From contig JAHNUO010000003.1 in assembly GCA_019787685.1 (NCBI GenBank), forward strand, positions 1,736,001-1,800,000: a stretch of 64,000 nt of DNA, in the 5' to 3' direction. The notes beneath the pieces were generated by a model. It was given only the letters and a program-made list of their open reading frames with translations, was not told the origin of the DNA and did no database searches. The translations under genes were made by a program, and so were the position numbers. Below are positions 1 to 12,500 of this stretch, in pieces. The DNA comes from Chiua virens. Taxonomy: Eukaryota; Basidiomycota; Agaricomycetes; Boletales; Boletaceae. Every line of letters begins with the position of its first letter. Position 1 is the stretch's first letter.

Positions 1-1755
1 CAGGTAACCCTGGGCAGATGGGTACCACGCGCCGCCTCCCACACCCTAGGGTCAACGTTGTAAGCTGGAAGACGAATGGATCGACGTATGCTCACCATCA
101 CGATCAAACCGGACCCTTTTTTGGTGTGTCTGCCGAGGTTCTTGGTACCGAGAGTGAAGATGCACGGATAGCAGATAGACTCGAAGAAGAACAGGACGAA
201 CAAGCACGCGACACCGCCGTAGCCTGGTAACTGTGAGGTCAAGCAACAGAACAACGAACAGCAAAAGCCGTAGATGGCAAGCAAAAGTGCGGGGTCGATA
301 TAGTTGAGAATCGCCACGCCGACGAATCTAGACACCATGTTAAGCGCATGTTCCCATCCCAAACGCTGGCAGGAAGTCTCACCGTCCAACGGTGAATGTG
401 ATTTGGCAGAACGAGAATAGATCGCTTGCTTTGGTATAGTCAATACCAACGCCTTGAGCAGAGAAGTAGTTCACAGCGAGAGCAGCCACAGCGACTTGTG
501 CGCCACTGCAGACCACGATGAATCTGAGGCATCGCCAGAGAAACAGGCAAAAAACTTACACGTATGCGGTCTGTGCGACGAAACCAAAGATGCAGTGGTA
601 CTGTTTCCAGAACGGGGCGTCATCCTGCATGCCTGTGTCTTGCAGCTCCTCAGCAAGCGCATCCTCTGTTATCTCGGGTAGGGTAGCAAAGCTCGAGGAC
701 CGTCATTAAGTGGGAACGGTGAATGATAGAGGTGACATACAAGAACAATACGTTGAGAACGACACCAAGGCCAGCTACTGCGAGGTAAACCCTGCGTACC
801 CGGGGTCAGCTGGGTTGTATGGCATCGGACGAGCAGCTAACCACTGTACTGTACCAAGAGAGTACGCGTTTGCCCCGGTGAAAAACCATCGTGCTGCAAT
901 GAGAGGTCCCGCAAAACTAGCCACGCCTTGGAAACCCTGACTGAAGTTGAGGCGAGCTGCTGCATACTGAGGGCTGCCCAGCACGGAAATGTAGGAATTT
1001 GCGGCAACCTCGAGCGTAGCTAGACCGCAGCCTAAGACATGGTCCGTTGAGAACGAGATGCACAGAAGGCCGGATGGGTCCACGCACCGATAACAAACGT
1101 ACTTCCAACGAATCCTCCGTATTTCTCGAACTTGGCGGATGGCCAAAAGAATATGGCACCGACCGAATAGAGGGTTAAACCAATATGAATGCCTTTCTGC
1201 CATCCGATCAGCGGCGAGGACAGATATGTTTCGGAGCCAGTTCACCTTATATCCCACCCGTTGCATCTGTCCCGTGTTAACTCCATCCGAGCCTACGAAA
1301 GGAACGACTCACAAAGTAACCGGCGAAAGGTGCCCAGACAAAGTATGCTCCCTAGCACATCCACGTGAAGCGACATTCCGTACGTGTAAGCCTTGTTTAC
1401 TCACAAAGTAAGCGAGCTGAAGCATGGTGCTCTGGAGCTTGCTTATCCCGAACACCTGTTGAAAGTGTGCATTGAGGACATCAAGAAGCTAGCAAAAACC
1501 GCCATTAGTATCGCCCTCGTGAAGGCGACGAGGAAACTCACACCGTAAGCAAATCCCCCTGTCAAGTTCGTCAAACTTTTCGTTCTGTAGCGAGAAACCA
1601 AGTCACTACCCACAGGTAAAGAACAGTGTCGTTACGAGGCTGAATGCGTAAACCCATTGTCGTTTGGTGAGTTCGGATCCTAGATGGTCACATGAGATAT
1701 AAAAGAGGGCGGTCAACGGACAGAACTCACCAGTCGTTCCCTTGGGAGGTGCCAT
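1..1755 (-). CDS. FucP-type MFS sugar permease, 3' end cut by window edge
   Basis: Membrane permease of the major facilitator superfamily, fucose/glucose-galactose (FucP) branch, expected to carry a hexose or deoxyhexose with protons across the plasma membrane. The start is the ATG at 1753-1755 (MAPPKGTTG), followed by a GTGAGT intron. The next exon reads SELTKRQWVYAFSLVTTLFF, typical of the first helix, then LLDVLNAHFQQVFGISKLQS and LQLAYF as in FucP. Farther in come GLATLEVAANSYISVLG and FFESICYPCIFTLGTKNLG, and at the very edge GVGGGAWYPSAQGYL, the second glycine-rich family motif. At least five short introns are visible. The C-terminal helices lie outside the window. Family assignment is firm; the substrate cannot be read from the sequence. 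Confidence 0.85.
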
Positions 1756-2618
1756 TTAATGTGCAGGCGTCTAGACCTAGCTAGTCAGGAAAATGGGAAG
1801 TGAGAACAACGGCCTACTAGAATCTAGGTTTTCGCTTATATCGGGAAGCTCGCATCTTCTGTTCAAACGGGAACCCGATCTAGTACCGCATCACTGCGGC
1901 GGGAAACTTGGGACTCGGATAACGAGCAATTCACGTAACTGGAAATACTGATGGACATAAGGTGTGAGTGGAGCGCCTGGAATAGGCGAACCGACACAAT
2001 TGAGGAAGTCGTGGGGTGGTTTTCAGTGACCTCGCACAACACGGTCCGTGAAACCAGTCCACATGATCGAATCATCACAAGTAACATGATACATGAATGC
2101 ATCGTGCGCGATATGGAATCGGAGTCACTATGAACGTGAGCTTGTCCAGACTAGGACTGAACAAGGTACGAACCTGCAACTGACGGAACAGAGTAGCGAG
2201 GGACGATAATCGATGGCCTGGCCGAGGTCGGGTTCGATATTTGCCATTGGTAAATGTCATCCTTCTGGATGTATGAAGAATCCTGGAGGAGAAGCGATGG
2301 TAACCATATATACCGTGACGTGGATACAGTAATGAAACGGTCATGACGACCTCTCCTCTTCTCCCATACATCGCGGTGAGTATAAAGGTGACCATCATAG
2401 TACTGGACCGACACTCATCGTTTGAGTCAGCAACACTACGCCCAAGTGAAAGGGCACCACCCAACAGAGGGTCGGAGAAGATGGCGGTTGAGGGTAGCAC
2501 AAAGATTCTGGACAACAGTGGCATCAGGTACTTCTGAGGACCTACTCCACCATCTGGGGCATGTAAGTGTACCCCCAGACGCTCTCTGATCACTATCTCA
2601 CTCGATTCTCAGGTCATC
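1756..2618. other. Intergenic region between divergent genes
   Basis: This stretch separates the permease start from the next gene on the plus strand. A 150-codon open frame runs on the minus strand from an ATG at 2524 to 2075, but it has no recognisable domain. I see no convincing promoter element, repeat or RNA gene. Confidence 0.4.
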
Positions 2619-3386
2619 ATGTCGGCGGCGCACACGGGGGAATCCAACACTGATCCCGACCCGCTGGACGGTGTTAGTCGCGACACACCAGAGTTGGGTC
2701 TGCTCATTCGCACTGACTTTTCCGATGAACGTGCCTGGGAGGCATTTTGTGCCCGTCTTCAAGATAGCGAGAGGAAGGCCGAGCCTGAGGGGGGCGACGA
2801 TGCAGACGAGGACGCGTCGGAACAAGGTCCCCCATTCGATAACATGGATGAAGAAGACGACAGTAACTATGATTCGGACGAGGAGGATGCAGAGAATGCC
2901 CCCATCTTCCGTATCATAAACCCGTCTTTCCCTGAGGAGCGCGCGCTCCTCACAGACGCCTCGAACTTGACAGCGTTGCGCTTGTTCAACGACGTCGACG
3001 TTCGACGGTCTCCACCCCTTCTTCGAAACGTGAAACACATCTATCCCCCGAACAGACTCGTGGACCATCATGGGTGGCAAGAAATCTACCAAGGCAAGAA
3101 CGTATGGATATATGACGCCATGTCAAATATCGATCAATGCGTGCGCGTTGTAAGCCAAAGTGGGGACATGTACGGTACAGGCGACGTAAGTCCACGACTG
3201 TCTACATCGAGGATCGTGTAAAACTCATTAGATTCAAAGAGGAGATAGCTGGCGAGCACGGGTGTCGCACATATGCGAACTCCAGGCCAGCTTGTCTATG
3301 GGGCTCTCAAGATCGATTTCGGAGGGGTTGATCGCTGGGACTTTAATGAACGGAGGCGCAATATGACGGAAGCCGAGGGAGAATGA
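2619..3386 (+). CDS. Conserved acidic fungal protein (DUF6924-like), with a 3' frameshift
   Basis: Function unknown. I associate the protein from memory with a conserved fungal family (DUF6924-like). Residues 20-35 contain LGLLIRTDFSDERAWEAFC, then a strongly acidic stretch, then a conserved core with INPSFPEERALLTDASNLTA, LRLFNDVD, NRLVDHHGWQEIY and NIDQCVRVVSQSGDMYG. A GTAAGT intron (3186-3231) follows; exon 2 continues with GDSWRARVSHICELQ. The frame then ends at a TGA at 3364-3366 after unrelated residues, while the next frame reads LVYGALKIDFGGVDRWDFNE and ends at 3386. One missing base near 3291-3296 would join them, so the 3' end is either a sequencing error or a real truncation. The end given is that of the restored frame. 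Confidence 0.6.
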
Positions 3387-3775
3387 TGCATGTCTTATGC
3401 GAAGAACGGCAAGAAGATGCCGTCCTAGGTACTGTGCAGGTCCTATGTGTGTTCTGTTCTGCAAACTGAACCTTTCCTAGCCAACTGTCATGAAAGTCTC
3501 AGTCTCTTGGCATTGGGAAGTGTTGTAGTTCAGGAAACATTGTCCGAGGAAGGTCATACCGACAATCTGAAGGGATGTACACTCAACAACTTGGGTTCGG
3601 ATACAAGCACCGTTCCTCATTGAAATTGTAGTCCGTTCGCCCTGTTCAACAGGTGCTTTCACTTACGTACCGTGATGGTGCACATGAAAGGAGATTGTAA
3701 TGGATTGATATGCCAGCCAGAAGTAAAGACGATACATTGGGATATGCTGCCGAACAGCTTCCCGTATGGGATTTT
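3387..3775. other. Convergent intergenic region
   Basis: The region lies between the tail of the preceding plus-strand gene and the stop codon of RACK1 on the minus strand, so it should hold two 3' UTRs. I see no gene or repeat in it. Confidence 0.4.
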
Positions 3776-4932
3776 AAGCAGAAACGGTCCAGACACGAAC
3801 GAGGTTGTCGGTGAAGCCCCCAAACAATGTCTGACCATCAGCAGACCATGCGATTGAGACACACTCAGGGTCCCGGGAGTTGGCGCCAACGTCCACGAAC
3901 TCGGGCTTGAGGTCATCGACGATTGACCTAGGAAAAGAGGATTAGCAACACACAGAATCACAGGGATATGCGACGTACTTGCTCTCGAGATCAAAGATTT
4001 TGACACAGCTGGCAGTGGCAGCGCACAGCCAGTAGCGGTTGGGGGAGAAGACGAGAGCATTGACAATGTCACCCGCCTCGAGTGAGTAGAGGTGCTTGCC
4101 CTCATTCAAGTCCCAAAGCATCGTGATGCCATCCTTACCGCCTGACGCAGCCAAGGAGCCGTCTGGAGAGACGGAGATAGTGTTAATGTAGCCAGTGTGA
4201 CCATGGTGATTTGTCTTCAACTTGAACTTGGAGAGCTCCCAGACCTGTGCCAGTATTCAGGATCCACAACGAGCGCTCAGGAGATCAACTAATCTACCTT
4301 GACCAACTTGTCCCAACCGCAAGACACGATGACGGGGTTCATGACGTTGGGACTGAACCGGACGCACGATACCCTGCGAAGAAGTTGAGTACAACGAGAA
4401 GAAGGCGTAGTGACAAACGCATACCATTCGGTGTGGCCATCATCCTTGATATCGTACTTGCACTCGCCGAGGGTATTCCAGAGCTTGATGGTCCGGTCAC
4501 GGGACCCAGACACGATCTGTCTGTTATCAGCGCTGAAGCTGACGGAAAGGACATCTGAGGTGTGGCCGACGAATCGACGCGTGGTTTGGCCGTTGTTGAG
4601 GTCCCAGAGACGAAGTGTGTGATCCCAAGAGGCGGAGAGGGCGAACTGGCCATCGGAAGAAATGACGATATCGGATACGAAGTGATTGTGCCCGTGGAGA
4701 ATACGTTTTGGATAACCATAAGTATCTTCGTCACGGGTTAATTGCCAGACGATGATTGTCTTGTCTGTGTACGATATGAACGTTAAAGCGAGTAAAAGGG
4801 TGGATTGTGGACGAGATGTATACCACGAGATGCAGTGAGAATCATGTCCGGGTTTTCTGAGGAGGTCGCAATGGCGGTTACCCAGCCCTTGTGGCCGGAT
4901 AGTGAGCCAAGAAATCGCAGTGATTCCGCCAT
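3776..4932 (-). CDS. cpc2: RACK1/Cpc2 (Asc1), small-subunit ribosomal scaffold with seven WD40 repeats
   Basis: RACK1 is a seven-bladed beta-propeller bound to the 40S head near the mRNA exit. It links translation to kinase signalling and, in fungi, to amino-acid starvation and G-protein responses. The start is [17 protein letters not shown] at 4930-4932, typical of the family. WD repeats follow in order: [61 protein letters not shown], and the C-terminal repeat ending LVRVWTVSA at the TAA (3776-3778). Introns are about 50 nt and fall after TASR, after GHTEW, after DKLVK and inside ESKS. The length of about 316 residues is normal. The ASC1 intron of budding yeast hosts a C/D snoRNA, but these introns are too short for one. 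Assignment is very firm. Confidence 0.95.
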
Positions 4933-5535
4933 CGTTGGTAGATGTCGCTGGTCGTCGCGAGAAACTCTACTCTCTAGCGTGACGTGACAGCCACCGAGTC
5001 TCAACTGCATAGTTTTTCGGCTATTCCCGTGGGTCAATTTTGAGCCGATTGTTGACATTCAAGTTCGTTTCAAACAACACCTGTCATGTCCCATTCTTGT
5101 GAGTACTTCTTCTTGCAATTACTTTCTGTATGATGTTATTCTTTCAATATTTGCTACTTCAGAGGGCCCTGCCCGATGAGACCAATTTCCACCAAGATCT
5201 CTGACTTGTTTTTGTAAACTCTTCTCAGCTGATTGACTGACCACGCGTTTTCTCTCAGGGTGCCTCAATTTCTCGTTTTAGAATGTATTCGTCAGCATAA
5301 TGATGTAGTTGGATTTAAAGATTAGCCAAGCCGTTGATCACTGCCTTTTGTTCCTGGTGTCCGCAAGTTCCCTGAGGGTCCTATACATAATTAAGTTGCC
5401 TACCTTGAAGTCCAAGACTCTCTTCGTCTCGCAGCAAGTTTTCATTCATCGTATTTTGCCCGCTCACTCGCCTTCCAGTCTTGTGGACGACTCTTGCGCT
5501 AGCTGCTCTTGTTCGTACCCCTGAAACCTCCGGAC
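4933..5535. promoter_or_regulatory. Shared upstream region of RACK1 and the nucleoside hydrolase
   Basis: About 600 bp lie between two start codons facing away from each other, so both promoters and 5' UTRs must sit here. The central part (about 5090-5470) is rich in T and pyrimidine tracts. I cannot name a specific factor site. Confidence 0.4.
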
Positions 5536-7229
5536 ATGTCCAGCCGACAAAGGATACCAGTTATCAGTGAGCGCTGGCTGATATCCTTCTGCACCCTTCT
5601 GTTTGACACCCGAGCAAAGTTGACACAGACCCTGGTGTAGACGATGCTCTAGCTATGTTGGCGTTTCGTGTGTCATTCAGAGTTCACCGTTTCCTGAGAT
5701 CAGTTGTTCAGTCTGTTGGCACTCGCGTCCCCCGAGCTAGAAATCCTTGCCATCATAGTTACTTTTGGTGCGTCCCTGCAAGCTAGTGGACCTAGGCTGT
5801 ATAATTTTAAACCCATAGGTAACACCGAGGCCCATGCAGCATAGTGAGTCGTACTATCTGCTCCGTGATTACTCACTGTAATTCATCGATAGTGCGAACA
5901 TCTATAAGCTGTATCAGGCTGTTGCGCGTCATATTGCTGCACACCCAGAGGATAGGGGAAGGTTCCCAAATTTTGCCCCCGGTATTCCTCCAATTCTTGC
6001 TCTTGGCCCTCATGGCCCACTTCAAGGGGATCGCCACTTTGCTCAATATTTCCATGGGAGGTGAGTCTATATCACAAGGTCACCGTGTATTTCTTCACGT
6101 CCCGCAGAGATGGTCTAAGCAATATTACTCAACGTCATCCTGAGCTCAGCGTGTCTCCTGGTACACATGATCAATTAGCCTCTAGCTTTGTCACGACTGC
6201 GAAATCAGCTGTCGAGGTCGCCTTGAGTCTTCTCGAATCACGACCAGCGAGAAGTATCACATATCTCGTTTTCGGACCTCTGACAAACCTTGCCATGCTC
6301 AACCGTCAACACCATGAAACTATCAGAGCACGGATCGGTCGAATTATTATGATGGGCGGCGCCTTGGATGTCCCAGGGAACACTACCCCTATGGCAGAAT
6401 GTAGGAGACTTTCCTCCCGCGTTTCAAAACTCTCGCGACTGACATGCGCAGTCAACTTTTTCGCTGATCCGTTCGCCGCGAAGGAATTGTTATGTCCTGT
6501 GCAAGCAGGAAGTGGTCTCCCGCTAGAACGGTTCCTTTTGCTCACTTTGGATATTACAACCCCGCACGAGCTCCCTTTCCCATATTACATTCGACATATC
6601 GACCCTACGTTTCACTCCACCCGAAACCCTTCCATTCAGTCAGGCAAGACACCATTCACTCACTTCACCAGTTCAGTCCTCGAATCCGCGCGAGAAATTA
6701 TGGTGAGCTTCGGGAAGGATGCTCTAGAAATGCACGACGTAGTCGCTCTGTGGTGTGCCATTGAAAACCCACCCGAGACTATTGTCAATAGGAATGGTTT
6801 GCCAACGCTGTCACCTGGCTGGGCTGTTGCCAGACGCAAGTTTGACATTGAGAGGTGCGGGACATTCTGAAGCAAGTCGAATGTCGCTGATTTGGGGTCA
6901 GGACGGGCGAGATTACGCGTGGGATGTTGGTCGTAGATCGAAGAACGGATCAAACAGCGTATGCTCCCGGTTCAAACCGGTGCGAAGTACAAGCGCTTAT
7001 AGAACAGTCTCACCAACTTCATGGGCTGCTTGAATCTACGGCGGTCCCAGCACTCGTCGAGATGGAGAGCGAAGGAGTGCGCAAGGGTCCTGATGAGTGG
7101 TTGGGACATTTGACGGTACACGACGGCAGTCTTGGTGGATCAATGGATGTCGTTTGCGTCGTCGACACACCAGGGAAGGATGTTCTCCTGCAGATGCTGA
7201 CGCAGCGACTGTGGGGAATTAGCATATGA
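5536..7229 (+). CDS. Inosine-uridine preferring nucleoside hydrolase
   Basis: Hydrolyses the N-glycosidic bond of ribonucleosides to base and ribose for purine/pyrimidine salvage. The start ATG at 5536 reads MSSRQRIPVI, and a splice joins it to IDTDPGVDDALAM, the calcium- and ribose-binding signature of the family. After more short introns come LALASPELEILAIIVTFGNT, RDGLSNITQRHPEL, TYLVFGPLTNLAML, IIMMGGALDVPGN, EFNFFADPFAAKELL and DALEMHDVVALW, where the HD pair matches the active-site His-Asp. The last exons read ARRKFDIERTGEITRGMLVV and end in LWGISI at the TGA. The intron interrupting the Asn-Phe-Phe motif (about 6402-6452) and that after FDIER (ending about 6900) are canonical. The protein, roughly 400-430 residues, is longer than bacterial enzymes by internal loops. 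The specific substrate is not determinable. Confidence 0.88.
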
Positions 7230-8027
7230 TGATGTGTCCTCGCTACTTGTTTGTATTCGGAAACTTTGGACTACTGTGGGTCATGACATCACTTATGAAC
7301 TCGGCACGGATGTCGTTGAATGCCAACTCGAAGGCGTATAAAAGAACTTCGCTGTCTCCTCAAGTGCGAAGCGTTGGATATTTGGGAAAAACGTTCTTCA
7401 GAGGTCATGGAGGTTGCATCGAGGGCATCTGTCGACCGTGTGGCGCCACGCACGAAGCAAGTTTGCGAACATCCTTTTTCCAAGTAGTACCCATTGGATA
7501 GTAACTGCCGACGACGTGGAAAGGAGTGGATAGCAAAGATATTACTTCACAGACCCGGGCCAGGCAGGGAAAGAGACAGCGCTGGCTTGCGATGCACAAC
7601 TTGGAAAGAACTTGCCCGAGTTGAGCGAGGCGCTGATAACGCGATAACGGACGAGCTTGGCAAAGACGCACTGCACCATGGAAGAATGAATGAACTTGTT
7701 TGTACTCGCCTCTGGTTACTTTCATACACCAATCGCATTTGGAGCATGGCATTTTACATAGGCGATGTATAAAATGATTTGGAGAAATATGGCATGATAG
7801 GATGACAAGCGGGAAAGAGTACGCTGGCTGGCAAGAGATAGTATTGCACGTCGAATGCTCGTAGGTAAGGAGGACAAGTAAGCAACAGGTGAGGGAAACA
7901 GGATTACATACAACATGTCTGATGCGGGACGTAGAGATATGCTACACGTTTTGGGTGCACAAAGGGATTGACGACCGCCTGCGACCAACTTGATGAACAC
8001 TGGTGACTTGTAGTGGAGTCGATTATC
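7230..8027. other. Convergent intergenic region
   Basis: About 800 bp between the tails of the nucleoside hydrolase and Bub2 genes. Short open frames exist on both strands (the longest about 115 codons on the minus strand), but none shows a domain, consistent splice pattern or credible start. I see no repeat or RNA gene. Confidence 0.4.
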
Positions 8028-9285
8028 TCAGGCATATTGGATTGCGTATGGATGTCGAACAAGTTCGTCGTAAAGCTCTGCCGGCAGATCTCGTACGAGT
8101 GTGACTGCTATTCCGATCACAGGAATAGCTTCGAGCGGGGGAAAAGTTCGTAAGAGGCGCATAGGGCTGGAAGGGATAAATGAGCGTGGTATGATGTGCA
8201 ATGGACGATGTCATACCTAGGACAACTCATGACCTCTTCTCGAATGAGAAGTAATTGAGCAATGACGCAGAGAACATTTAAGTGTACACCAAAAGCCAGA
8301 AGGAAATCCCAAAGCATCAGGACTTGGTCCAGGGGAGGTGTGCATGCGCACAGTGTAAGGACAGCTGCCGAGAGACCAAGGTTAGTCGAAAAGGACACGA
8401 ATAAGGAGCAAAACAAACATGGGAATGCGTAAATTTCAGCGGAAAGGTTCTTCATTCGAAGACAATTGAACAGCTCGGGATCCACTATTTTCAGACACCG
8501 ATCCAAGAGCTGTGAGATGCGATTGCTATCGAACGTCATCGAGCATATTGATGAAGGGCAAACCTTGAGACCTCTATGCACTCCTTCCAGCGTTGGTTGC
8601 ACGTAAAGAGGACACGATTCCTCGATAAATTTGGCGAAGCAGAAAAATGCTTCTAGTTCTGACGGCATCGTGTAAAGGAATGGAGCAGCCAGTACATTCA
8701 TTCCTTGGACGTATGTGAAGCCAAGTTGCTGTGTCTCCTGGCGGTCTGCAACCAGATGCTGAGCGATGCTGGGCTCCATGATCATTCCGCTGGTAACGCA
8801 CCATGACTCCGCCATACAAATGCATCCAGCAGCCGAACAAGCATATCTTCGCGAACCCGTTCCTTGAAGCCACGATCCGTAGCGAGAGTCCTTCACAACG
8901 TTGAACTGGGCATCATTCCAAAGGACGGCGAAGCTCACCTAAACGTATCATTTCTGATTTTCTCCCGGACTTCACAAGGACCACGAGAGACGTATTGTAA
9001 AAATGTCTCTGCTGAGATGTCATCGACCCGTAAGAGAATTTTCCATATTCGAGGTCGAAGAGTCGAATCCTACGAGAAGAAGCGATCAGCGAAGAGTTGG
9101 CTGGTTACTGCGTTCCTACAGACGATTTTCGACGGGATGCCTTCGACAAGGATCATGCGTCTGAGCTTCTTTAATCCTTCGTCACCATCTCCAGAGCGCC
9201 TTGACTTTGACGACTTATGTTGGTTCAGAATTTTGTTAAAGGAATGGGCTGCAGCTGCAGCTGCTTGGTCTCTTGAGGAGCTCAT
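8028..9285 (-). CDS. bub2: Bub2/Cdc16 TBC-domain GTPase-activating protein
   Basis: Bub2 (Cdc16 in fission yeast) with Bfa1/Byr4 is the GAP for the spindle-pole GTPase Tem1/Spg1 and holds back mitotic exit or septation until the spindle is placed. The start is the ATG at 9283-9285 (MSSSRDQ then an alanine run encoded by GCTGCAGCTGCAGCTGC). LKKLRRMILVEGIPSK leads into the TBC domain: STLRPRIWKILLRVDD, IRNDTFRTL (the arginine finger of the IxxDxxR motif) and FTYVQGMNVLAAPFLYTMP (the glutamine finger of YxQ). Then come SCPLYVQPTLEGVHRGLK, LLDRCLKIVDPELFNCL, SAEIYAFP, VLTLCACTPPLDQVLMLWDF and PSPMRLLRTFPPLEAIPV, ending in QYA at the TGA (8028-8030). Both catalytic fingers are present. It shares a 276-bp upstream region with the AP-4 gene. 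The first donor (GTCTGT) is weak. Confidence 0.92.
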
Positions 9286-9561
9286 GGTAGTCAGTCGTTA
9301 TTGTGTTGCGGAGTTTTTACTAGTCGACCGTCTGACTTGGCCTTCCCTCACAACCACACGTCGCAGAGCCAACGATCACCGAGCTCATGAGTCGTCATTG
9401 ATTGATTTCAAGGCCGCCGCATCACGGTTTCCTCTTTTCATGTTTGAGCTCGGAGGAACTGGCTACAGCACCCGACCAGAGACACGCCATTCTGATAGCA
9501 AAGTCAGCTCAGCTCGTCAAACTTATAATTAGTTATCCACTGGTCCATTGCATTGGCCACG

Positions 9562-12500
9562 ATGGATGTTCCTTTTACTTCGTCTGGCGCGATGAGTCGC
9601 GCGCATTATGCTCTCGTGCGCAAAATTGAAAACGCAACCTCTGCCCAAGCCGCCGACCAGATTCTCCTCGACGAGATTGATGTTATACGCCGCACTCTCC
9701 AGAAGCCACACTTGTCGATTGTACGTAGAGCCTTTTGAATGTGCCTTTATCTGTTCTTCAAGCCAGACTATCATAGAAGGAATGCAAGGAATGTTTGATT
9801 CTAATTCTGCATTGTACCATTGCCCTGTCTATTGCTATCCCTATCGCCCTGGATTTCGCTTTCCCGCATGCTGTGAATATTGCAGAACTTGGCCAGTCTC
9901 CGATGGATAAGAAGATTGGTGCGTGGCAGTATTCACAATCAGCTGCTCGAGTAAACTTGCCATCTAGGATATATCTTTTGCATGGAACTAATACCATCAG
10001 ATCATGAGCTTCAACTCATGCTAGTGAACACGCTGCGAAAAGTAAGCGTTCCTGACCCTCGAGTAGCTAGTGGTCTATCTCTGATGGATTTTTGTCTTAG
10101 GACTTGGAGAGCACTTCCATAAGTCAAATATGTCTCGCGCTCGATGTTCTCATACGGGTACCTAACGAGCATGTAATCCCTGCCGTTGATACCCACCTAC
10201 AGACACTCTTCCATCATCACTCGTAAGCAGCATTATTAGTCGAATTTTGAACGGCGTGTCTCAAGGCCTCGTTTTAGAGAAGCTGTGCGGCGACGCGCTT
10301 TAATGGCATACTATACCCTGTTTCAACGAGACGCTGAACGTCTGACACGTTTGGAAGATGTAGTACGGCGTCGCCTGCGGGCTGATCCTCTTGAGATCTC
10401 ATCGCTATCCGCAATTGCCGGGAAAGTGCGTAGATCGTATATTGGTACGCATTATTCTAACACAGTTTCAAGCTTAAACACTCGGAATCTCTTGGGAAGC
10501 TCTTAAATTCCCAATTTCAGCATCAATATCGTGAGTTTGGCGAAACCGATTCTGTGTTTAGTATTTTGCGGACACTTCGCAACGGCGAAATGAAGTCAGT
10601 CCGCAAGTTCTTTACCTTGAAGGGGTTGAGTTTGATTCGCTGCCAGACTCGAGCTAGAGAGTGTTGGAATTGTCTTGGATATCATCAAACATGTGTCGAA
10701 AGTTCCGATGCGAGGTGAGCGCATACACGGAGTGTTGCCTCGACTAAACCCAGCGTAGCGGCGCTCCGTGAGGCATTTATGCTTTTGTCAACCGTCAGCC
10801 CAGAAGCACTCCGTGAATGCTCGTTGTCATCCACAGCTGTGACCAGCATCCGTCATTTGTTGTCTTCTAGGGATCCCAACGACGTGTTTTTATTCGTTTC
10901 CTGCTTGAACTGTTTAGATCCCAGTATCTGGGCCGGAACTCGTCCCGAAACCAAAGCCGTCTTGGACGAATGGGAGGTTCAAAGTATCATGAGGCTTCTC
11001 GATTCGCCGGATGGGTTAATTAGAAAAGTGGTGAGTATACCCTGAGTCGGATTAGCATACAGCCTGACAGTTTCCACCATCAGACCCTCAAGATTCTCCA
11101 TTCCGTTGATCCAGTTATCGTCGAGACATATTACACGCAGGCTCTGTACAACTTCTCGTCATCACTTTCTCTGTCCGACAAGAACGAATACGTTTCACGT
11201 CTGTTTGACATCATTGATATGCAAGACGGGAGCGACGTAGACCAATACGCAAGGCATCTAAAGGACCTCTTTTCAGCGGTTGAAGGAAGGGAGCAGGGTC
11301 CAACGGAAGGTCTGCAGGTGCTGGATCTTGTCGTCCAGCGGATCCTGAATGGAATCCGGGAAAGTACGCCTCTCGCATTATTAGCAAAGGCTCGCCTAAC
11401 GCCCTAGAAGGGGAAATGTCGTTCAGGATATCAAGTATTACTGCACTAGGCGTCTCTCTGACGGAGTCTGAAGTGCATATCGGGCCGACCCTCATGGTTG
11501 TGATTTCAGCTCTCGTAAGCGAGTACTGTGGCAAGGTGTCCACATCGCCTGTGGAGATGCTCCGAGGCATAGCAGCGAGACTCGGCTCTTATTCTCGTGA
11601 GTTGGCGTGTTTCAGCGAAAACTTGGCTGAGAACCATTTTCCAAGCATCCGTTCAAGACGCGTGCTTACTCACGATGCTGAGAATATCTGTCGAGTGTGA
11701 TGAGATCCCTGAAGAAGTCACTGTTGCCGTTGGCCAATTGTCGCAACATAGCCGCACTCATCTCCGTAGGGTACGTCCGACATATGAAACATGAGTTCGT
11801 ACATTGACTTTGGCTACTTGCCAGAGATGTGACCAATTTCTGACGTTGTCTACTCAGCGACGCGTGCTTGCTGAGGTAGTTTCTAGCGCACGGTCGTCTT
11901 CCGTAAGTTAATAATACTATCATCCGCAGTGAGGAGCGATTGACCTTGGAAAAGTTACCCGATTTTCTCTCTGCATTGATAAGTTACCAGTCTAAGCCAG
12001 ATGCAATGTCTACGCAGTCCCCTCGAACGACATTATCAGGGCGCCAAGACGCGTTCAATGTCGACATTTCGCCCTCTCGAGGGGCAGCATCTCCAAGAAA
12101 GCTGCGATACGAAGCATATGAGGTTCCACAACCTATTACTAGTCTCAGGCACCTTTCCAGCCCACGGCGACCGAAGAGTTCTGTTTCAAGTCCGGAAGGT
12201 AGTACAAGGAGCTTGTCTTGTGCCAGTGAGACGTCGAATTCATTAAATGAGCTTGCCAAGACTATCACACCGGGAGAGCTAACCCTGGCCGCGGCTCAGG
12301 AACCATTCTATGCAGCCGAGGTATGAATGCATCTGAAAATTTTCACCGATCTGACAATAAGAGAAATAGTCTGACGCTAGCGGGATACCTGCGCCCGTGC
12401 CGGAAGATGACCTGGTTTGTCATGTTATTCATCAAGTACTTGCTTGGTCTGATCGAGGATGCCAGGCGAGCCGAGTCGACCTTATCGCGCTCGATTCGCC

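Noticed and set aside
2075..2524. Minus-strand open frame of 150 codons
   Set aside because: No domain, no splice pattern and a basic, low-complexity product. It lies fully within the spacer upstream of another gene.
4222..4270. A snoRNA inside RACK1 introns, as in budding yeast ASC1
   Set aside because: The introns are only about 50 nt, and no paired C and D boxes are visible.
7405..7752. Minus-strand open frame between the nucleoside hydrolase and Bub2
   Set aside because: No credible ATG or domain. The region is best read as two convergent 3' UTRs.
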